26,140 bases of DNA from Akkermansiaceae bacterium UBA5020 (GTDB lineage: Bacteria; Verrucomicrobiota; Verrucomicrobiia; Verrucomicrobiales; DEV007). The position numbers and the translations under genes are program-made. Positions within the stretch are counted from its first letter, which is position 1. Every line of letters starts with the position of its first letter. Below the pieces are notes generated by a model that had not been told where the DNA came from, did no database searches, and saw only the letters and a program-made list of their open reading frames with translations. The stretch is from NCBI GenBank assembly GCA_002396885.1, contig DGXY01000136.1, positions 880 to 27,019 on the forward strand. The letters run 5' to 3'. This document shows, in pieces, positions 21,831 through 26,140 of this stretch.

Positions 21831-23684
21831 ATGTGTGGTATAATCGGCTACGTCGGCAAGGCCTCTGCCGCCCCCATCCTCCTCGAAGGGTTGCGGCGTC
21901 TCGAGTATCGGGGTTATGACTCGTCCGGCATGGCCGTGATGGACGCGGGTAACGTTCTCGCGACCCGTAAAAAGAGCGGGCGGATCGCCAACCTCAAGGC
22001 CCTCATCGCCGAGAACCCGGTGAGCGGGTCCTGCGGCATCAGCCACACCCGCTGGGCGACCCACGGGGAAGCGACCGATGCGAACGCGCACCCCCACCTC
22101 GATGCCAGCGGCAGGCTCGCACTCGTTCACAACGGTGTCATCGAGAACTACCAGACGATCAAACGTCGGCTTTTGGAGGAGGGCCATGTCTTTCTTTCGC
22201 AGACCGATTCCGAAGTCCTCGCCCACCTTATCGGGCGTGTCTACGACGCGATCACAGGCGCGGATCCCCGGAGGCGTCTCGTCGCCGCCGTGCGCGAGGC
22301 CCTGAAGCAGGTCTCCGGCACCTATGGCATCGCCGTGATGCATGCCGACGCCCCCGGTTTCATTGTCGGCGCCCGGCTCGGCAGTCCGCTCATCGTCGGG
22401 CTCGGGAAAGGGGAGAATTTTCTTGCCTCCGACGTCAGTGCGATCGTCTCGCACACCACCAACGCGGTCTACTTGCAGGATCGCGACCTCGTTTATCTCA
22501 CCGAGGATGAGTTCACCGTCGAGAATGTCGATGGTGATGAGTCGGCCTACGAGGTGAGCAAGATCGACTTCACCCCCGAGCAGGCCGAGATCGGCGATTT
22601 CCCCCACTTCATGCTCAAGGAGATCTTCGAGCAGCCGACCTCGATCCAGAATGCCTTCCGCGGACGCCTCAACGACGATCACGCCTCCGCCGTGCTCGGT
22701 GGGCTCGGGCTCACACCGCGAGAGCTGCGCGACGTCGAGCGCATCGTCCTCTGCGGTTGCGGCACCGCCTCGCACGCCGCCATGGTGGGGGAATACATGA
22801 TTGAACACCTCGCGCGCATCCCCACCGAGGTCGAGATTGCGAGCGAATTCCGCTACCGCAATCCCCCCCTCGATAAAAACACCCTCGTCTTTGTCATCAG
22901 CCAGAGTGGCGAGACGATCGACACCCTTTCTGCCCTCCGCGAGGGGCAACGCAAGGGCCATCGCGTCCTCGGCGTCGTGAATTCGGTCGGCTCCACCATC
23001 GCCCGCGAGTCTGATGGCGGCAGCTACCTCCACTCCGGCCCCGAGATCGGCGTCGCCGCGACGAAATCCTTCACCTCGCAGGTTACCGTGCTCGCCCTCC
23101 TCGCCCTCCTCCTCGGGCGCATGCGCCACCTTTCCATTGATGATGGACAGCGTCTCCTCCGCGAGATCCGCGAACTCCCCGGCAAGGTCGAGCGCATCCT
23201 CGAGCAGTCCGACTACATCCGCGAGATCGCCCTCAAATACATCGATGCTCCCGGCATGCTCTTCCTCGGTCGCCAGTTCAATTACCCCACCGCCCTCGAA
23301 GGTGCGCTGAAGATGAAGGAGATCTCCTACATCTTCGCGAGCGGTCACGCCGCCGCCGAGTTGAAACACGGCGTCATCGCCCTCGTCAGTCCCGAGGTGC
23401 CGAGCGTCTTCATCATGCCGAAGGATGCCGTCTACGAGAAGAACGTCAGCACCGTCGAGGAGGTCAAGGCGCGCCGTGGTCCCGTCATTGCCGTGACGAC
23501 CCAAGGCCACACCGATCTCGAGCGCATCGCCGACGACGTCATCTACATCCCCGAGGTGCACGAATGCCTCAGCCCCATCCTCTCCGTCATCCCGCTGCAA
23601 CTCCTTTCCTACCACTTCGCCGTCGCGCGCGGGTGCGACGTCGACAAGCCGCGCAATCTCGCCAAGAGCGTCACGGTCGAGTGA
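21831..23684 (+). CDS. glmS: Glutamine-fructose-6-phosphate aminotransferase (isomerizing)
   Basis: A 617-aa GlmS (EC 2.6.1.16), which makes glucosamine-6-phosphate from fructose-6-phosphate and glutamine for peptidoglycan and lipopolysaccharide. The start is fixed by chemistry: ATG 21831 gives MCGIIGYVGK, exposing the N-terminal catalytic Cys after Met removal. HTRWATHGEATDANAHPH and HNGVIENY are in the glutaminase domain. Two SIS domains follow: GCGTASHAAMVGEYMIE with VISQSGETIDTL, then GRQFNYPTALEGALKMKEISYIFA. The C-terminal RGCDVDKPRNLAKSVTVE closes the sugar-binding site. Length is close to the usual 609 residues. It is divergent from glgC, with 119 nt between starts; no glmS ribozyme fits that gap. 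Confidence 0.97.
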   Translation: MCGIIGYVGKASAAPILLEGLRRLEYRGYDSSGMAVMDAGNVLATRKKSGRIANLKALIAENPVSGSCGISHTRWATHGEATDANAHPHLDASGRLALVHNGVIENYQTIKRRLLEEGHVFLSQTDSEVLAHLIGRVYDAITGADPRRRLVAAVREALKQVSGTYGIAVMHADAPGFIVGARLGSPLIVGLGKGENFLASDVSAIVSHTTNAVYLQDRDLVYLTEDEFTVENVDGDESAYEVSKIDFTPEQAEIGDFPHFMLKEIFEQPTSIQNAFRGRLNDDHASAVLGGLGLTPRELRDVERIVLCGCGTASHAAMVGEYMIEHLARIPTEVEIASEFRYRNPPLDKNTLVFVISQSGETIDTLSALREGQRKGHRVLGVVNSVGSTIARESDGGSYLHSGPEIGVAATKSFTSQVTVLALLALLLGRMRHLSIDDGQRLLREIRELPGKVERILEQSDYIREIALKYIDAPGMLFLGRQFNYPTALEGALKMKEISYIFASGHAAAELKHGVIALVSPEVPSVFIMPKDAVYEKNVSTVEEVKARRGPVIAVTTQGHTDLERIADDVIYIPEVHECLSPILSVIPLQLLSYHFAVARGCDVDKPRNLAKSVTVE

Positions 23685-23747
23685 GGCCGGGTGGAATTTT
23701 CCTAACATTGCCGCCATTTTCCCAGCTTTCCCACACCCACCGATCCC

Positions 23748-24224
23748 ATGGCCGACTTCAGTTCCGATGATCCCCTAGCTGCCGTCGTCGAAGGTTCGCC
23801 GGTGCGCCAGTTCGCCGTCTTCCTGCCGAACCGTCCCGGAGCCTTCGTCTCCATCCTCGATCTGCTGCGAGCCAGCCACGTCGTTGTCCTCGGCCTTTCC
23901 GTGCAGGACTCGATCGACAACACCGTGGTGCGTCTCGTCGTGAGCGATCCCTTCACTGTCCAGACGGTTTTCATCGAGCGTGGCATCCCCTTCAACACGA
24001 TGGACGTGCTCGTTGTCGCCCTGCGCGAAGGGGCCGAGCAGATGCCCGACTGCCTGCGGACTTTGCTGAAGGTCGAGACGAACATCCATTTCATCTACCC
24101 GCTCCTCACCCAGCCCGATGGCTACGCCGCCCTCGTCCTCGGGGTGGAGGACAACGACTTTGGCCACGCCATGCTCTCGAAGGCGGGCTTCAAGGTGTTG
24201 CGGCAGGAAGATTTGAGTCGTTGA
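23748..24224 (+). CDS. ACT-domain protein (tandem ACT)
   Basis: A 158-aa protein made almost entirely of two ACT-like modules. The first, VRQFAVFLPNRPGAFVSILDLLRASHVVVLGLSVQDSIDNTVVRLVVSD (about 19-67), has the ligand-binding Gly in NRPGAF. The second, about residues 100-158, includes YPLLTQPDGYAALVLGVEDNDFGHAMLSKAGFKVL. ACT domains bind amino acids to control partner enzymes; no catalytic domain is present here. It starts 63 nt after glmS on the same strand and may be co-transcribed. Ligand and partner are unknown, and a role in controlling glmS is only a guess from position. Confidence 0.8.
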   Translation: MADFSSDDPLAAVVEGSPVRQFAVFLPNRPGAFVSILDLLRASHVVVLGLSVQDSIDNTVVRLVVSDPFTVQTVFIERGIPFNTMDVLVVALREGAEQMPDCLRTLLKVETNIHFIYPLLTQPDGYAALVLGVEDNDFGHAMLSKAGFKVLRQEDLSR

Positions 24225-24241
24225 CCGGAGCCCCGGCGGTT

Positions 24242-25042
24242 TCAGACCGAGGCTCGGTGGAAGAGTGTCGCCGCGACGTTCCGCACGTATTGCTCGTCGG
24301 AGAGGCCGATCGTGATTTCATCGGGGAATTCCGCCTTTTCCCGGAAATGGCCGGCGAGTTGCGCGAAGAGATCGAGCCTCGCTCGCGGATCCAGTTCATC
24401 GCGCCGGGTCATGGCATCGATGACGAGGCGGGCCTCCTCCGGCGAAGTCTTCTGGCGCAGGCGCGCCTCGAGATGGGGCAGGGTGGAGAAGGAATTGCGT
24501 TCGGCCCTAACAAACTCCTCGAAAGACGGCGGGGAGGATTCCACCTCGCGGATCACCAGCGTGCCCGCGGCGATGTCGCCGAGGCGCTGGCACCGTTTCG
24601 TGAGGAAACAGGAGAGGCCGCCGAGGAGGTAAAAGGTCGAAGGCAGCATGTCGAGGATCCTGAACAAATTGCGGATGATCACCTGCTTCAAGCCAAGCGA
24701 GAGGCCCCGCTCGTCGATGACGCGCAGCCCCATCATCCTCTTCCCGAGGGTGCGGCCCGACCAAAGCCACTCCGTGACCATTCCATAGCCGATCGAAATC
24801 GCGAACTGCATCACGATCATCGCACCCGATCCGAAGTCCGTCATGACCCGCCCCAGCACCGGCACAGCTGACGCGGCGACACTGAGGGCACCCACGATCT
24901 GGGCCAGGATTATCGTGATGGCGAGGATGAGGACGGTGTCGAGGGCGAGGGCGAGGCAACGGCTGAACGGACTCGCGATCGGTACCTCGAAGGTGACTCC
25001 CTCGGGCGTGCGCACGGTCAGCGTGGTCGTCTTCGACAACAT
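24242..25042 (-). CDS. RDD family membrane protein
   Basis: A 266-aa membrane protein. ASPFSRCLALALDTVLILAITIILAQIV (about 23-50) contains the conserved Arg and Asp of the RDD domain. A second hydrophobic span, MIVMQFAISIGYGMVTEWLW, leads into SGRTLGKRMMGLRVIDERG, the signature loop of the family, and then IIRNLFRILDMLPSTFYLLGGLSCFLTKRCQRLGDIAAGTLVI. The final 85 residues are soluble and helical. The start codon overlaps the SpoIIM-family stop codon (TGATG), so the two are translated together. RDD and SpoIIM-family genes are often paired in bacterial genomes near MoxR/DUF58 clusters, but their joint function is unclear. Confidence 0.9.
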   Translation of the reverse strand: MLSKTTTLTVRTPEGVTFEVPIASPFSRCLALALDTVLILAITIILAQIVGALSVAASAVPVLGRVMTDFGSGAMIVMQFAISIGYGMVTEWLWSGRTLGKRMMGLRVIDERGLSLGLKQVIIRNLFRILDMLPSTFYLLGGLSCFLTKRCQRLGDIAAGTLVIREVESSPPSFEEFVRAERNSFSTLPHLEARLRQKTSPEEARLVIDAMTRRDELDPRARLDLFAQLAGHFREKAEFPDEITIGLSDEQYVRNVAATLFHRASV

Positions 25043-26055
25043 CAGGCGGGAAAAGTAGTTTTGTTAGGGGGATTCCGGCCGCAGAGCGCCAGATAGAGAA
25101 TCAGGCCGGTGAGCTGCACCGCGCCGACCCCGATCTTCCATGGATAGAATTGGGGATCGTGATACTGCGAGAGGAACGATTCGATGATCCCCGCCCAGAT
25201 CAGGAGCAGGCCCGCCCCGCCGATCAGGGTGAGGAGATCGCTGCGGATCCGGGCAAACCGTTCGCGGAGCCGCAGGTTCGTCCCCCAGCCGAACATCGTG
25301 CGCGCGATGACGAGGCCCGCCTGCCCGCCGATGAAGATCGCCGGCAGCTCGAAGGATCCGTGCGGCAGGAGCCAGGCTGTCAGAAAGACCCCCTGGCCAT
25401 CCGTGAGGTAGTCGAATATCACCACTCCGATCAGGGTGCCATTGTAAAAGAGCAGGATGAAGGTGAAGATGCCCCAGAGGAATCCCGTCACCATCGTCAG
25501 GATCGTGACCTTCGTGTTGTGGGTCATGAGTTGCGCCGAGAAGGCGTGCCGTCCCTGGAAGGCGTCGAAGTCCTGCTTCTCCTCGCGCTCGACCCGTTTC
25601 GAGGGTTTCTCGTTGAGGTGGGAGAACTGCGGCGGAATGAAGTCGGACTTTGATTGGTAGTTCACCTTCAGCGCGGCTGCTCCGAAGGCCGCTCCGATCC
25701 AAAAGGTGCCACAGGAGAGGGCGAAAGCGATCCAGTGCCGTCGGAAGGTGGAGGGGAAGGTGCGGATCAGCCACTGCCAGGGGCGGAAGGGCACCTTTTC
25801 TCCGCCGTCCTCATGGAGTCGGCTGTAGGCCCGTGCGACGAGTCTTTCGAGGAAGCGCGTCGTCTCCGCCTCACCCGCGAAGGTCTTCAGCTTGACGAGA
25901 TCCGACGAGGTCCGCTGGTAGAGGTAATAGAAGCGCTTCGCTTCGTCGAGCGGGGGACGGCGATCGGGCTGGTTGTCCTGCAATTGCAGCAACTTCGTCA
26001 GTTCGTCCCAGTAGGCCCGCTCCCGGGCGATGAACTTTTCCACATCGAGAATCAC
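25042..26055 (-). CDS. Stage II sporulation protein M family (SpoIIM/DUF95) membrane protein
   Basis: A 337-aa protein. A soluble helical N-terminus (about 1-100) starts MILDVEKFIARERAYWDELTKLL and is followed by several membrane spans: IAFALSCGTFWIGAAFGAAAL, VTILTMVTGFLWGIFTFILLFYNGTLIGVVIFDYL, the conserved LLPHGSFELPAIFIGGQAGLVIARTM block that is diagnostic of the DUF95/SpoIIM family, and two C-terminal spans (LIGGAGLLLIWAGIIE and IGVGAVQLTGLILYLAL). In spore formers SpoIIM works in the engulfment complex; in non-sporulating bacteria such homologues have no settled role. Its stop codon overlaps the RDD gene start by 1 nt. The 85 nt upstream to the window end contain no gene I can see. Confidence 0.92.
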   Translation of the reverse strand: MILDVEKFIARERAYWDELTKLLQLQDNQPDRRPPLDEAKRFYYLYQRTSSDLVKLKTFAGEAETTRFLERLVARAYSRLHEDGGEKVPFRPWQWLIRTFPSTFRRHWIAFALSCGTFWIGAAFGAAALKVNYQSKSDFIPPQFSHLNEKPSKRVEREEKQDFDAFQGRHAFSAQLMTHNTKVTILTMVTGFLWGIFTFILLFYNGTLIGVVIFDYLTDGQGVFLTAWLLPHGSFELPAIFIGGQAGLVIARTMFGWGTNLRLRERFARIRSDLLTLIGGAGLLLIWAGIIESFLSQYHDPQFYPWKIGVGAVQLTGLILYLALCGRNPPNKTTFPA

Positions 26056-26140
26056 GCCGGATTATGGGGGAGGGGACGGTGGAGCGCAAGTCGGGGGTTG
26101 GATTCATCTCCTCCTGCGCAGTGACTCATTAAAAAGGACA

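Noticed and set aside
21723..23717. A 664-codon minus-strand frame opposite glmS
   Set aside because: Pure antisense of glmS with acidic, low-information composition; glmS has full catalytic motifs.
1..26140. CRISPR arrays, tRNA or rRNA genes, prophage or defence islands
   Set aside because: No regularly spaced direct repeats, no tRNA-like cloverleaf with a conserved T-loop that I could recognise, and no phage or defence-type proteins among the genes.

Overview
The window looks like a high-GC chromosomal segment from the Planctomycetota-Verrucomicrobiota-Chlamydiota group, most likely a Verrucomicrobiota bacterium. Evidence: a small secreted protein joining a planctomycete-type cytochrome c domain to an SHD1 domain, a REP-associated transposase remnant with matching palindromes, a DUF6268-like outer-membrane barrel, a membrane-anchored VWA-like protein, and gene starts that mostly lack Shine-Dalgarno sequences. 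The phylum is inferred from gene content. I see no rRNA, tRNA, CRISPR array, prophage or intact insertion sequence.

Layout. 1-220: the 3' end of a RAYT-type transposase with palindromes. 221-2793: a flavodoxin-fold reductase divergent from a nitroreductase, followed by a lone EboE-like TIM-barrel protein. 2797-5016: a CheY-like receiver protein, a secreted blue-copper protein with a clear terminator, and an unusual pseudo-receiver joined to a histidine phosphoacceptor domain. 5105-6942: a TIGR01777-type SDR and a HAD phosphatase. 7015-9313 (minus): an SDR, a GntR/FCD regulator and type I 3-dehydroquinate dehydratase. 9510-13188 (minus): an Mpv17-like membrane protein, an outer-membrane barrel and the VWA-like protein. 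13489-15963 (plus): fabG, 6-phosphogluconolactonase and a two-domain GNAT protein. 15977-18332 (minus): the cytochrome/SHD1 protein and a two-gene unit pairing an MnmC(o)-like FAD oxidoreductase with an MnmM-type methyltransferase. 18565-20391: an ankyrin-repeat lipoprotein. 20413-23684: glgC divergent from glmS, then an ACT-domain protein. 24242-26055 (minus): a translationally coupled SpoIIM-family/RDD-family membrane pair.

Most genes are core metabolism: shikimate pathway (aroD), fatty acid synthesis (fabG), pentose phosphate (pgl), glycogen (glgC) and amino sugars (glmS). The most interesting unit is the FAD oxidoreductase plus MnmM-type methyltransferase. Together they would supply, as two proteins, the two activities that the single bifunctional MnmC supplies in Escherichia coli for the wobble-uridine modification mnm5(s2)U. 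Other points of interest are the catalytic-domain-less histidine phosphoacceptor protein, the RAYT remnant with its 19-nt inverted REP pair, the stand-alone EboE homologue, and an SDR lacking the usual active-site asparagine.
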